Shown piece by piece: positions 12,155 through 24,744 of a DNA stretch of 64,000 bases. The stretch comes from Candidula unifasciata (Eukaryota; Mollusca; Gastropoda; Stylommatophora; Geomitridae): NCBI GenBank assembly GCA_905116865.2, contig CAJHNH020007512.1:263745-327744 (forward strand), written 5' to 3'. The number at the start of each line of letters is the position of its first letter. Within the stretch, counting starts at the first letter, position 1. The notes under the pieces are model-generated. The model had not been told where the DNA came from. It ran no database searches and was given only the letters and a program-made list of their open reading frames with translations. The translations under genes and the position numbers were made by a program.

Positions 12155-12650
12155 CTTGGTGGTAGCCGGGTCAAGCGGTTGTTCAATGATGAGAACGACC
12201 CTGTCGTGGTAGTAGCGGGGTCAAGCGGTTGTTCAATGATGAGGGCGTCGCTGTCGTGGTGGTAGCGGGGTCAAGCGGTTGTTCAATGATGAGGGAGTCG
12301 CTGTCTTAGTGGTAGCGGGGTCAAGCGGTTGTTCAATGATGAGGGAGTCGCTGTCGTGGTGGTAGCGGGGTCAAACGGTTGTTCAATGATGAGAACGTCT
12401 CTGTCTTGGTGGTAGCGGGGTCAAACGGTTGTTCAATGATGAGGGCGTCTCTGTCTTGGTGGTAGCGGGGTCAAACGGTTGTTCAATGATGAGGGCGTCT
12501 CTGTCTTGGTGGTAGCGGGGTCAAGCGGTTGTTCAATGATGAGAACGGCCCTGTCTTGGTGGTAGCGGGGTCAAACGGTTGTTCAATGATGAGGGCGTCG
12601 CTGTCGTGGTGGTAGCGGGGTCAAGCGGTTGTTCAATGATAAGGGCGCTT
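12155..12650. repeat. 50-bp minisatellite, about 10 copies
   Basis: Unit contains ggtagcggggtcaagcggtt and gttcaatgatgagggcgtcg. Variants differ at gcg/aacg and at agcgg/aacgg. Confidence 0.95.
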
Positions 12651-14030
12651 CTATGCCTGCGAGTCCACAAAGATGACACTTGTCAGAGTGATGTAGAGAA
12701 GTGACCCAGTAACGCTAACCCCCCCCCCCCTTTCCACGTTTCCACTATGATTTCATTTTGAAAGATCAACTAACACCCAGTGACCAAAAAGACACTATTC
12801 GGATGACAATTCATCAAGAGCAAACCCCTAGAAACTCTGTTCAACCAAATAAGTTTGGGCACCCGACGGCAACCAATGAACCTGTAGTCCAACGTGAGAG
12901 CGTCGGCTCTTTGAAAAGTCGTCAATGAAATAATGGCCGAGAAATACACCTGGCGTAGATTCGCTGGAGAATCTGGTAGAAGGCTGTGATTCAACTTTTA
13001 AGTCCGAGATCTGTAAAACAGATATAGATGGAAAACTCAAATTCTGGAACAAGACCGATGTGTATAAGTGGACGAACAACAGAAACGTTCAGCCGAGTTT
13101 TACAGCCGGTGAACGGGAAGATGACAGTTAAGTCGTCTAGTTTGTTTTTCAACTTTTAGCACACAGCTTTCTCTGAGTAAGAAGAAACTCCACAGGGGAG
13201 CATGTACAGCAGGAGTCTACCATATATTTGTAGAAGTGATCCCTCGTCAACAATTGTTTCGGCCCACGAGTTCCTAGGCATTTCAGAGGGTGGGCCCACC
13301 TGAGTTTGTGAGGTTCAGGGTTGATTTTCTCCTGCTGCACTTACTACCGGATGTTCTCGGACAGGGACGAGACGAAAATGGTGACTATGCAACAGGTACT
13401 GTGAGATTCGAAGTTTTTTTTATAGTCGCTGCGGTAGCCTATTAGATCAGTCGGCATACCATGACGACCGAATGGCAAGCTTACGGTTGGCTTATCGGAC
13501 ACAGTTAAAAAAAAAAACGTAAGTGATTCAGATTCATTACAGATCACACAATGAGAATCTCAGAACAAACCATGTTCCAACTGCATGCATACAGCAATCG
13601 CAAGTATACTTTATTTTAAGGTTAGTTGCGATTCCTTTACAGAACGTTGCAGAACCAACCCTAGCAGTCCCTGGCTGTTGTGTGGTTCTCTAGACAGATT
13701 TACGTCCAGTATTTATTGTAGATCAGGAAATGTGGCAGCTAGCGGCCTGTTCGCTGACTTGTCCAACTGCCCAAAGATTCCTAACGCCAGCAATATGATC
13801 CAGCTCTTTGTCTTAATTAGAGAAGATAAGTCGTTTGTACCACCACCCAATCAAGGAGGGGCCAAGGTAGGGGGTTGGGAGAGAAGTGGGGGGGGGGGGG
13901 GGGGGAAGAAGTATATCATTCCTTGCCTTTCGTTAAAAAACATCCAGTCTGATGGCGACAGGCAGACAGACGCCCAGGGCTTGTCTATCAGAGTGGGGCT
14001 GATATAAAGAGACTTAAGTACCTTGCAGAG
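12651..14030. other. Mostly unique DNA with one relic coding segment
   Basis: A C-run lies at 12720 and a G-run at 13890. The plus strand at 12960-13120 stays open and reads KTDIDGKLKFWNKTDVYKW then TNNRNVQPSF. It resembles 47665-47745. The source family is not recognised. Confidence 0.4.
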
Positions 14031-14034
14031 CTCA

Positions 14035-14100
14035 CCTTCTCCTCGTCAGTGCTCACCTTCTCCTCGTCAGTGCTCACCTTCTCCTCGTCAGTGCTCAGAA
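14035..14100. repeat. 21-bp tandem repeat, 3 copies
   Basis: Unit ctcaccttctcctcgtcagt plus g. Confidence 0.9.
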
Positions 14101-14139
14101 CCATGTGAGGTGATTCAGAGCGATACTATAACCATACAT

Positions 14140-15500
14140 ATTTGTTGGAAGTGTATCAGAGCTGTACTAGAACTGTACATATGTTGGAAGTGTAACAGAG
14201 CTGTACTAGAACTGTACATATGTTGGAAGTGTATCAGAGCTGTACTAGAACTGTACATATGTTGGAAGTGTATCAGAGCTGTACTAGAACTGTACATATG
14301 TTGGAAGTGTATCAGAGCTGTACTAGAACTGTACATATGTTGGAAGTGTATCAGAGCTGTACTAGAACTGTACATTTGTTGGAAGTGTATCAGAGCTGTA
14401 CTAGAACTGTACATATGTTGGAAGTGTATCAGAGCTGTACTAGAACTGTACATATGTTGGAAGTGTATCAGAGCTGTACTAGAACTGTACATATGTTGGA
14501 AGTGTAACAGAGCTGTACTAGAACTGTACATATGTTGGAAGTGTAACAGAGCTGTACTAGAACTGTACATATGTTGGAAGTGTATCAGAGCTGTACTAGA
14601 ACTGTACATATGTTGGAAGTGTATCAGAGCTGTACTAGAACTGTACATATGTTGGAAGTGTAACAGAGCTGTACTAGAACTGTACATTTGTTGGAAGTGT
14701 AACAGAGCTGTACTAGAACTGTACATATGTTGGAAGTGTATCAGAGCTGTACTAGAACTGTACATATGTTGGAAGTGTATCAGAGCTGTACTAGAACTGT
14801 ACATATGTTGGAAGTGTATCAGAGCTGTACTAGAACTGTACATATGTTGGAAGTGTAACAGAGCTGTACTAGAACTGTACATATGTTGGAAGTGTATCAG
14901 AGCTGTACTAGAACTGTACATATGTTGGAAGTGTAACAGAGCTGTACTAGAACTGTACATATGTTGGAAGTGTATCAGAGCTGTACTAGAACTGTACATA
15001 TGTTGGAAGTGTATCAGAGCTGTACTAGAACTGTACATATGTTGGAAGTGTAACAGAGCTGTACTAGAACTGTACATATGTTGGAAGTGTAACAGAGCTG
15101 TACTAGAACTGTACATATGTTGGAAGTGTATCAGAGCTGTACTAGAACTGTACATATGTTGGAAGTGTATCAGAGCTGTACTAGAACTGTACATATGTTG
15201 GAAGTGTATCAGAGCTGTACTAGAACTGCACATATGTTGGTAGTGTATCAGAGCTGACTAGAACCACACATTTGTTGGAAGTGTATCAGAGCTGTACTAG
15301 AACTGTACATTTGTTGGAAGTGTAACAGAGCTGTACTAGAACTGTACATATGTTGGAAGTGTATCAGAGCTGTACTAGAACTGTACATATGTTGGAAGTG
15401 TATCAGAGCTGTACTAGAACTGTACATATGTTGGAAGTGTATCAGAGCTGTACTAGAACCACACATTTGTTGGAAGTGTATCAGAGCGATACTAGAACTG
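14140..15500. repeat. 39-bp minisatellite, about 34 copies
   Basis: Unit contains tgttggaagtgtatcagagc and tgtactagaactgtacata. It holds the imperfect palindrome tgtactagaactgtaca. Because the period is 13 codons, there is a 406-codon frame on plus and a 372-codon frame on minus, both pure repeats. Variants alternate atcag/aacag and catatg/catttg, and degenerate copies appear from 15230 on. Not a gene. Confidence 0.95.
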
Positions 15501-15509
15501 CTTTTTTGC

Positions 15510-15680
15510 TGGGAGATGGACAGAATGGAAACATAAAGTCTTGTGGGAGAGGACAGAATGGAAACATAAAGTCTTGTGGGAGAGGACAGAATAGCAACAA
15601 AGTCTTGTGGGAGAGGACAGAATGGAAACATAAAGTCTTCTGGGAGAGGACAGAATGGAAACAAAGTCTTGGCTGGAAAT
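15510..15680. repeat. 33-bp minisatellite, about 5 copies
   Basis: Unit gacagaatggaaacataaag plus tcttgtgggagag. It directly follows the 39-bp array. Confidence 0.9.
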
Positions 15681-15854
15681 GCTTTAAATTTCAGTCTGTA
15701 GGTGCTTCATTGTAAACAGATCCAGCCCCTAATTTATAAAACGAAATATCCAAGAGGAACCACTAGACCAGTACTAACATACACAAACCATAACAAACCC
15801 ACACAAATATAATCACAATTACATATATGACCATATAAACATAATCACTTACAA

Positions 15855-15930
15855 TAACACACAGCTGTGTCGAGACACTTGCCTGCCAGCTGTAAGCTCT
15901 CGGGTTCAAATCTGTATAATTTCCAACTCA
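15855..15930 (+). mobile_element. Possible tRNA-derived SINE head
   Basis: Reads cgagacacttgcctgccagc and then ctctcgggttcaaatctg, a B-box-like element at roughly tRNA spacing. Tail replaced by the following array. Confidence 0.4.
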
Positions 15931-15947
15931 TCTTTGTTCACAGGTGA

Positions 15948-16240
15948 CAACTACGTTGACCACATGACTCATCGTTGACCACATGACTCATCATTGACCA
16001 CATAACTCATTGTTGACCACATAACTCATTGTTGACCACATAACTCATCATCGACCACATAACTCATCATTGACCACATAACTCATCGTTGATCACAAAA
16101 CTCATCGTTGATCACATAACTCACGCTGACCACATAACTCATCGCTGACCACATAACTCATTGTTGATCACATAACTCATCATTGACCACATAACTCATC
16201 GTTGATCACATAACTCATCGCTGACCACATAACTCATCCA
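15948..16240. repeat. About 20-bp minisatellite, about 14 copies
   Basis: Unit ttgaccacataactcatcg with substitutions (gatcac, cgctgacc). Confidence 0.9.
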
Positions 16241-16429
16241 GTGATGACAGATCTTTCTACAATGTAGATCAAGCACCAATGCAGGGCCACCTGCTGAAAA
16301 AGAGTCCCTGACCTCATTTCAACACAGAAAACCTGGATACACATCAGCTCGCACACACATGCACACAAAAGAAGTCATAGAAACTAGATCACATCTGAAC
16401 ACAAGAAACATGTTTATTGAATCAGTCAC

Positions 16430-16505
16430 ATGCAATCAAAAGCAAAGAAGTGGTCACATACAGCAAAGAAGTGGTCAAAAGCAGCAAAGAAGTGGCCAAA
16501 AGAAG
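16430..16505. repeat. 17/18-bp tandem repeat, 3-4 copies
   Basis: Unit agcaaagaagtggtcaaa. Confidence 0.8.
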
Positions 16506-16564
16506 TCCACCAAGTCTTCACTGAACAACAATCCATTCTTGTGCAATATTCCAGTCTGGATATG

Positions 16565-16885
16565 AGTCCACAGGCCACAGACTTGTCTGTGTACATGGTA
16601 ATATCACTGATACCACAAAGTTATGTCACATGCCACAGACTTGCCTGTGTACATGGTAATATCATTGATAACAAAGTTATGTCACAGGCGACAGACTTGT
16701 CTGTGTACATGTTAATATCATTGATACCACAAAGTTATGTCACAGGTGACAGACTTGTCTGTGTACATGGTAATATCACTGATACCAAAAAGTTATGTCA
16801 CAGGTGACAGACTTGTCTGTGTACATGGTAATATTATTGATACCACAAAGTTATGTCACAGGCGATAAATCTGTCTGTGTAATAT
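16565..16885. repeat. About 60-bp minisatellite, 5 copies
   Basis: Unit contains gacagacttgtctgtgtaca (holding the palindrome agacttgtct) and taccacaaagttatgtcaca. The last copy is cut at the target duplication of the foldback element. Confidence 0.9.
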
Positions 16886-17274
16886 CATTAACCGCTGTCC
16901 TCCGAATAACGGGAACATATTATGGCGGCAAAAAACAGGGCCTCAGTCACATGTAAATTGCTCACTTCCGGCGACGTAATTTGCGGACTACCGGCGACTA
17001 TCGCCATCGCTGAGAGTATTGGGGCTTAACTAGATGGCTAGACGCACGAGGAAAGCTGCAGGAGATGCGGAAGCTGCTGCTAGTGATTCCCAGCCATCTA
17101 GTTTAGCCTCTATCCACGCTGCGTGGGGGATACTCTCTGCGGTGGCAGTAGTCACTGGTAATCTGCAAATTAGATCGCCGGAAGTGTGCAATTGACATGT
17201 GACTGAGGCCCTGTTTGGGTGTTTTTGCTGCCGCCATAATATGTGCCCGTTATTCGGAGGAAAGCCTCATTTAC
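16885..17274. mobile_element. Foldback DNA element with 8-bp target duplication
   Basis: The element is 16893-17266 (374 bp). The left arm starts cgctgtcctccgaataacgg and the right arm, reversed, starts ggctttcctccgaataacgg. Similarity continues through cagggcctcagtcacatg, acttccggcga and gagagtat to ctagatggct. The arms are 145-175 bp around a loop of about 50 bp at 17041-17091, so nearly the whole element is a hairpin. Flanks are tcattaac and tcatttac (7 of 8), an 8-bp duplication as made by hAT or P-type transposases. No coding sequence, so non-autonomous. Confidence 0.85.
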
Positions 17275-18360
17275 ATCACAACATAATGTGAACAAGATAG
17301 CCTAAAGTGAGCCTGGTCATATGTTGAGTTGGTAGTGCCATATTTGGGAAAATTAGGGTCATAGATATCTGAGTTGACAAAGACATATACAGCAGCTAAT
17401 GTAATATCTTGAATGAGGATGGTCAATATTGAGATAAAGTAAAGTCGTTGTAATGATGCTATAAATAGGGATAACGTCAGGGGATGACTGGCATAACTGG
17501 GTAGGTCCCTGATAGCATGGGTTTCACGGAGATATGGTGGAAAGACAGGAGTGAGTGAGTCACGTGTGAATGCAAGATCTGGGGGATTGAGAATGATGTG
17601 GTCATTCGGTGACTGGGCCTCGGACTGGAAGGATGTGAAGCTGAATCTGTGTAGGTGAATCCAAAGTGAAGAGTGCACGTGGATCTGAATCAGAGTCGAA
17701 TGAATGTTAGTGCTGAACGACAAGACAGGTAGCGCTATTGAATGATCGTTTAGGCCAGCCGTTGTGTTACACGGTTTGTTTGTTGAGCCAGCCGTGTACA
17801 TGCCAGTGTCCATCGTCTGAAGCATGTCTGGAGACTCAATGCTTGAGCAAGGCGAGATTGCCCGAAGGGCGTAAGTTAGTTCATCTGCTGATTCATGTCT
17901 TGTGCTACATTGACAATAAACCAGTTAAATGTGTCAGCTGTTGTCGACTGTCATTTGAAGTGGTGTGGCCGTGGAGAGAAGTGCCGTCTAGTTAGAATGA
18001 ACTGTGATCTAACATCTAGACAACAGAGTCAGTGTTGAATCTGCACTAGGAAGATCAAGTGTGGAGGAGACACATTACATTCATTACAGTTGTATACCTG
18101 AGTGGTAAAAATCACATATTGAAATTACATGCAGACAGTCATATCTTAAGTATATAAGTCAAATCTTGTACAATTTAAACACAATGAGAGCAAATAAGGC
18201 AGTCTGCTGACAGAAATAACATCTCTGCAGCTATTACAGTCTGCAACAATAATCCACAAAATGATATACACTTATAGACAATATATTTAATTCAAGAAAT
18301 TAAAAAAAAAAATAAAAAATAAATAGGTGCCAAGGTTAAGCAGTAGCAACATGTCAACCC
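17275..18360. other. Unique DNA, nothing recognised
   Basis: The minus-strand frame at 17271-17825 is 184 codons, not visibly repetitive, and resembles no family I recognise. No start context or splice sites support it. A coding role is possible but unsupported. Confidence 0.35.
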
Positions 18361-18365
18361 TGACA

Positions 18366-18682
18366 CAAAGTAAGATGTGGCTGTAGACACAAAGTGAGAT
18401 GTGGCTGTAGACACAAAGTGAGATGTGGCTGTAGACACAAAGTGAGATGTGGCTGTAGACACAAAGTGAGATGTGGCTGTAGACACAAAGTGAGATGTGG
18501 CTGTAGACACAAAGTGAGATGTGGCTGTAGACACAAAGTGAGATGTGGCTGTAGACACAAAGTGAGATGTGGCTGTAGACACAAAGTGAGATGTGGCTGT
18601 AGACACAAAGTGAGATATGGCTGTAGACACAAAGTGAGATGTGGCTGTAGACACAAAGTAAGATGTGGCTGTAGACAGAAAA
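18366..18682. repeat. 24-bp minisatellite, 13 copies
   Basis: Unit gacacaaagtgagatgtggc plus tgta, almost perfectly homogeneous. Only the outer copies carry taaga. All three frames stay open over parts of both strands purely because the period is eight codons. Confidence 0.95.
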
Positions 18683-20085
18683 TGTGACAGCAAAGCCAGT
18701 AAAAAAATGTAAAAGTATCAGCTGTCATTTTGTGCCTCAATATTGGAATAAATCATAATATAACAAGTAAAATGTCATGCCATGGCTTTCAAGTAGAAAC
18801 AACACGTAAACAGATCAGTCGGATATGTCATCTTATAATTGGTATGCATTCTCAAACATATTTGATATGTCACTTTCTGATTGGTCAGTATTTTCAAACA
18901 TATATTTGATATGTTACTTTGTGGTTGGTCCGGGATTTTAAAACATTTACTGATATGTCACCGTTCATGCTTGACAAAGTTTGCACTAGTTGATGATGAA
19001 TACTTCTACATGAATTTTGATTCTGTGACTAGCATGAGACAAACTGACCAACCTAGCTGACGACTGCCATGTGAAGATCTTCTTGCAAGAGACCCATGAC
19101 AAGCATGACTTAAACTGATCTACCTAGCTAACATGTGAAGATCTTCTTGCAAGAGACCCATGACTAGCATGACTTAAACTGATCTACCTAGCTAACATGT
19201 GAAGATCTTCTTGCAAGGAACCCATGACTAGCATGAGATAAACTGACCTACCTAGATGACAACTGGCATGTGAAAATCTTCTTGCAAGGAACCCATGAAG
19301 GTAGAAAGATCAATCTTCCATCCATTAAGGCATGCCTAAAACAGAATTCATAAACTGAGAGACTGGCTACCAGGTGGAGTGTTATATGTATAGTATTCTA
19401 TGCTTATTAGATAGGAAAACATGAAGATGGTGATGATAACTCTGAAGACACTGACAATTATAATGATGCTGAATAAATAAACACATTTTTATAGTTCAAA
19501 TGTTAAAACTTAACAATATTAGATCAGCAAATCCAGTAAGTGAACTGTCATTTCCTGTCACGATATGGAAATATAATTCAGCATTAAAAATATACTTCAG
19601 GTACTGTGAAGCTGATTTGACTGAAGTGTCTAAGACAATAAATAATTTCCATTAAACAGGCAAGATAAAAGATTAAAGTTGGTTCATTGAATTAGATATC
19701 TCATAATGGCTATGTGATTATTGTAACATGGAGTTATGTTTTTGGTGTTTAGGCATTGGATATCAGCACTAAACAAAGATACCACTAAGAAAAAACAACA
19801 AATCATGATAAAACAAAAATATGAGTTAATGCTGAAGGCTAATATCTTTCCTGTTAATACCAATTCTTGTAAATAATCATGGCAGAATGAATACTGGAGA
19901 TGAGATCACAAATTGCAAGTTTCTTTACAGACTAGTTTGTAGTAAATGTTGAGCACAGTGCTCTGATTAAAAACAGAAAACAAAGAAGTTGAATGTTAAA
20001 TACTAAACATATGAATGCTTTTGACATTTAAGTATACTATACTGTACATCAGCAATGATATGTTGTGAGCTGTATTTGTAATACT
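18683..20085. other. AT-rich stretch with a degenerate repeat
   Basis: At 19018-19290, four degenerate units of about 62-75 bp share tgaagatcttcttgcaag and gactagcatga. The rest shows nothing recognised. Confidence 0.5.
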
Positions 20086-20150
20086 TGTATATGAAACAAC
20101 AGAAGGCTTCAATGATACAGAAATTGTGAATATGTATCAGTGTACATTAA
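20086..20150. repeat. 59-bp satellite, left segment
   Basis: Reads aaacaacagaaggcttcaat then aaattgtgaatatgtatcag and tgtacattaa. Same unit as at 21503-21616 and 25205-25440. It is cut at TTAA by the piggyBac-like element. Confidence 0.85.
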
Positions 20151-21506
20151 CTCTCTCAGTCCCAGGGGGTTTAGCATCAGAGACCTAAGAGGTGTTAATG
20201 TGATTTTGAAATGTCATAGTAAGTGTTACACATTAAAACAGACCATACTAACTCAACTGCCATGCAACATACACATATTATACAGGGATTAAAAAGGAAT
20301 AATCTTTAAAATACTGCTACACATAAAAAACAAATTGTGTTGGTAGTTAATTATTAGTAAACAGATGGTATGTTTAGAGAAATTAGTAAAAATAAATAAC
20401 AATTTTTCCACTTACCACCATGGCACTCAAGGAAAACTTGATCAAATATTTCCAAAATGAACCAAAAATGAACATGAACCACTCAGTAATGTATAAATAA
20501 AATAAAAATAAACACAATCTGCCCATTAGATCTCGTTTCAGAGAAACTTTTAGAACATCACACCACAGCATCTCTTTTGGTAAAGAAACTTTAGCTTAAA
20601 AAACAGTATTTCCACACACAAAAAGAGCTTTATATAAGACTCCATTTGCTTGCAACTGTATAGCCAATATGCCAAAAAGAGCTTTATATAAGACTCCATT
20701 TGCTTGCAACTGTATAGCCAATATGCCAAAAAGAGCTTTATATAAGACTCCATTTGCTTGCAACTGTATAGCCAATATGCCAAAAAGAGCTTTATATAAG
20801 ACTCCATTTGCTTGCAACTGTATAGCCAATATGCCAAAAAGGCTTTTTATATAAGACTCCATTTGCTTGCAACTGTATAGCCAATATGCCAAAAAGAGCT
20901 TTATATAAGACTCCATTTGCTTGCAACTGTATAGCCAATATGCCAAAAAGAGCTTTATATAAGACTCCATTTGCTTGCAACTGTATAGCCAATATGCCAA
21001 AAGCTAAGGGAATGGCACCTGACCTCACTGACACTGAAGAATATGGCTTTTTCTTCATTAACATTTATTCTCTCTCTACCAGCTGACTACGTTATCATTG
21101 GAGGCCTTGCTTGACATATAAAATAAATATATATATATAGACTGCAACTGAAGCAAATCTTCTTCATAAATTTGATAAACATGTGTTTGATTTAAATATA
21201 AGGCTTTTGAAGTCATTCATTTTGTTGGAAGAACTCTGCTCGGAGGCCATACTGTTTTCACACAGACAGTTGATAACTTGGTAAAGCTCACAAATGTGCT
21301 ATATGTTATGCTTTTATCCACATTTCAGAATATCCTAAATGGTCAGCACATGTGGGATTGAACAAGAAATACCATTCAAAACTGCCAATTTGTGTTGTTA
21401 TACTGGCCAGTGGTCAATGAAAAACATGAACACATCATGCATCGACTGGGCAGCTGTGTAGTAACCGATTAGCGGGTGATGTGTTCCTTAGGACTCAAAG
21501 AGTTAA
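20147..21506 (+). mobile_element. piggyBac-like non-autonomous element A (1.35 kb)
   Basis: Flanked by TTAA at 20147-20150 and 21503-21506. Terminal inverted repeats are ctctctcagtcccagggggt at left and, reversed, ctctttgagtcctaaggaa at right. Sister satellite units (21555) show the empty site acattaaacaacag, which proves insertion into TTAA. Internal sequence matches 61706-59881 on the minus strand over the left end, around ttccacttaccacc at 20408, and over the right end. It contains a 54-bp minisatellite not present in the other copy. No transposase frame is visible. Confidence 0.85.
20622..20999. repeat. 54-bp minisatellite inside element A, 7 copies
   Basis: Unit aaaaagagctttatataaga then ctccatttgcttgcaactgt and atagccaatatgcc. 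One copy carries an extra base pattern (aaaaggctttttat). The homologous place in the 59881-61706 element has a single diverged unit. Confidence 0.95.
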
Positions 21507-21616
21507 ACAACAGAAATCTTCAACGGTATAGAAATTGTGAATATTTATCAGTGTACATTAAACAACAGAATGCTTTAACTGTATAGAAATTGTGAATATT
21601 TATCAGTATTCATTAA
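21503..21616. repeat. 59-bp satellite, middle segment (about 2 units)
   Basis: Two units (aaacaacagaaatcttcaac and aaacaacagaatgctttaac) between the two TTAA insertions. This gives the empty-site sequence for both. Confidence 0.85.
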
Positions 21617-21758
21617 CTCTTTGAGTCCCAGGGGGTTTAGCATCACAGGCCCAAGGGGTAATAAAGAGAGTCATAAAATCGGCGCATCATGCGTTCATTG
21701 GGCTTCTAAGTAGGAACACATGAACGTATGATGCGCTCCTTGGGACTCAAAGAGTTAA
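21613..21758. mobile_element. piggyBac-like MITE B (138 bp between TTAA sites)
   Basis: Flanked by TTAA at 21613-21616 and 21755-21758. The inverted repeats are ctctttgagtccca at both ends, identical over 14 nt. The left end continues gggggtttagcatcacaggc as in element A and in 61706-59881. It is an internally deleted family member. Confidence 0.9.
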
Positions 21759-22080
21759 ACAACAGAATGCTTCAACAGTTAACAACTCATGGCTTCGGGA
21801 TACTAAAACATAGCAACAAACCTGTTTAAATATATCAGCATACATATAGGCAGATCCATCTATCCATCTACCATTACATCTATCTACGAACGTAACCATC
21901 GTCCCGCCCATTCATCCACCCACACCATTTATCCCACCATCCACTCAATGCTATTTTTCACCGCTTCCTTCCATACTGGCTGTTACCAGCTTTGCACTTG
22001 GGCTCGACTAATACTTTGTATAAAAATCACCCTTACTGACTCTATTTGATAGCTGACAGTAAGAGAGAAGCACTGTGTTA
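21759..22080. other. Satellite remnant and SINE-tail fragment
   Basis: acaacagaatgcttcaac continues the 59-bp satellite and then joins gttaacaactcatggcttc, the 3' body of the 5432 SINE family. The satellite resumes only at about 25205, so 21775-25205 may be one composite insertion. Confidence 0.5.
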
Positions 22081-22760
22081 CTAGACTCATGTTTTTACCT
22101 CATCTCATATTTGGTCGATCCATCCACCCATCTACCATTCCATTCATCCACTAATACAGTCATCCATCATTCCATCCATTCATCTACCCACCCATCCATT
22201 CATCTACCATTCCATTCATCCACTAATACAGTCATCCACCATTCCATCCATTCATCTACCCACCCATCTATCCAGGACACACTCACCCATTCTCCACCAT
22301 CCACACATGTCGTTTTCCTATCTATCCCTTCATCGCTCCTTTACATTCAGTCGGGCTCGACTGATTACTTTTGTATAACAAGCATCCTTACTGACTCTAT
22401 TTGATAGCTGACAGAAAGAGAGAAGCATCTTATCACGAGACCCTTATTTTTACCCGATTCTATCTATTAGCAATTCCATTCATCCACCAATATAGCCATC
22501 CTTTACCCATCCACTCATCTACCCGCCCATCTATATCACCACCTACTCGCCCACACACCTTACCATCCACCCTAGCTATTTTTCCATGGCTCCCTTACAC
22601 GCTGTTTTTTAACCAGTTCTTCGCTCGGTTCGACTGATACTTTGTATATCAATCACCCTTACTGTCTCTATTTTAAAGCTGACAGTAAGTGAGAAGTATC
22701 GTGTATTGAGACCCTTGTCTTTAGCTGATTTCATTTATCAGCCGATCCATCCATCCACGA
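22020..22760. repeat. About 270-360-bp complex repeat, 3 degenerate copies with (CATC)n-like cores
   Basis: Each copy has a block near ccttactgactctatttgat then agctgacagtaagagagaag (starts near 22030, 22390, 22658), followed by degenerate catccatc-type DNA. Copies are more diverged than the nearby minisatellites. Confidence 0.75.
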
Positions 22761-22844
22761 GTATGGCCATCATTACGTCTATTTGTCTACCCGCGCACCA
22801 ATTGCGCTACCCACTCATCCATTCACCCCACCATCCACGATCTA

Positions 22845-23160
<316 letters not shown>

Positions 23161-23179
23161 ATTTATTATTAAACAAGGT

Positions 23180-24245
23180 GTGTATGATATGTATGTTTGC
23201 GCGCGCGAGTGTGCTTGATATGTATGTATGTGTAGGCGTGTTTGTATATATATAACTCTAAGTATGTTGTTTGTCTGCTTGTGTATCTGCGTGTGTGTCT
23301 GCGAATGTATGCGTCTGTGTCCTTGTGTATGTGCGAATGTGTGTGTGTTCGCACGTATGTCCACGTGTATGTTTCAGTGTGAACTGGTTTCTTTTTCTGC
23401 ATATTTGATGTGACTGTGTGTATATCTTCGTTTGTGTCTGTGTGTGTCCCCGTATGTGTTTGTCTTCATGTTTGCCTGTGTATGTTTATGTGTTTTGTCT
23501 GCGGGTGTGTCTATGAGGCTGTATGTATGTATCTCTGTGTGTGGGTGTCTGTATGTCTGTCTGCGTGACTGTATGTGTCAGCATGTGTCTGTCTGTCTGT
23601 GCATGTCTATGTGTGTTTCTCTGTGTGTGTTGTGTGAGCCCCTTTGTTGTCTGTATGTGTCTGCATGTCAGAGTATATGTCTGTGCGTGCTGAATATATG
23701 TGTCTGCGTGTGTATTTCTATGTGTTTGTATGTATATGCATTTCTGCGTGTTTGTCTCTGTGGGTGTCAGTATGTGTTTGTCTGCCTGTTTGTCTGTATT
23801 TGTTTGTGTGTGTGTTTGACTGCGTGTGTCTATGTGGCTGTATGTATGTGTCTGCATGTTTGTCTGCGTATGTGCTGTGTGTGTGTCAGTGTGTGAGCAC
23901 GAATGTAAATATGTGTGCTGTGTGTTTCCCTGTGTGTGTTTATATGTAAGTGTCTGTGTGTGTGTCAGTATTTTTGTCTGAGTGTTTGTGTCTCTGTGGG
24001 AGTGTCCGTGTGTGCATGAGTGTGTCTCCATGCATGACTGGATTTATGACTGTATGTGTGTATGCCTGTATTACGTATGTATGTATGCCTGTATGTTTGT
24101 GTGTACGTATGCCTGTGTGTATGCATGTTTGTTTATATGTATCTGTGTATGTATGTATGCAATGTATGCATGCATGTTTGTGTGTGTAAGTGAGTGGGTG
24201 AGCGTGTGTATGCGGGTGTATGTATGCACGCGCGGGTTTTTGCAT
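23180..24245. repeat. TG-rich low-complexity block of about 1 kb
   Basis: Degenerate tgtgtgtctg/tgtatgtatg purine-pyrimidine alternation. Cysteine/valine-rich frames on plus and histidine/threonine-rich frames on minus are artefacts. It has Z-DNA potential. Confidence 0.95.
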
Positions 24246-24339
24246 GCACTTTACAACTCATGCTTTTGTGTTCTTTTATAATATTCATAATATGCATAAC
24301 CTCATATGATCATAACATGCTTTATTAGTAAAATACAAC

Positions 24340-24437
24340 TGCTGTGCGAAAGATGGTTGACTGGAAGGGCCGAATGTAAGACGGGCCTGCGTGCCCAATT
24401 TGTGACCCTTTGAAAATAAAGTTCGTTCGTTCGTTCG
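24340..24437 (+). mobile_element. Possible 3' end of a retroelement with (TTCG)n tail
   Basis: tgtgaccctttgaaaataaa followed by gttcgttcgttcgttc, which then passes into (TATC)n. An aataaa next to a short simple repeat is typical of certain LINE/SINE 3' ends. The body is not identified. Confidence 0.4.
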
Positions 24438-24735
<298 letters not shown>

Positions 24736-24744
24736 TCTGTCTGT

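Noticed and set aside
14023..15243. 406-codon and 372-codon frames on opposite strands
   Set aside because: 39-bp minisatellite. Openness follows from the period being a multiple of three.
17271..17825. 184-codon minus-strand frame
   Set aside because: Not repetitive, but no recognised homology, splice or start evidence. Left unannotated as a gene.
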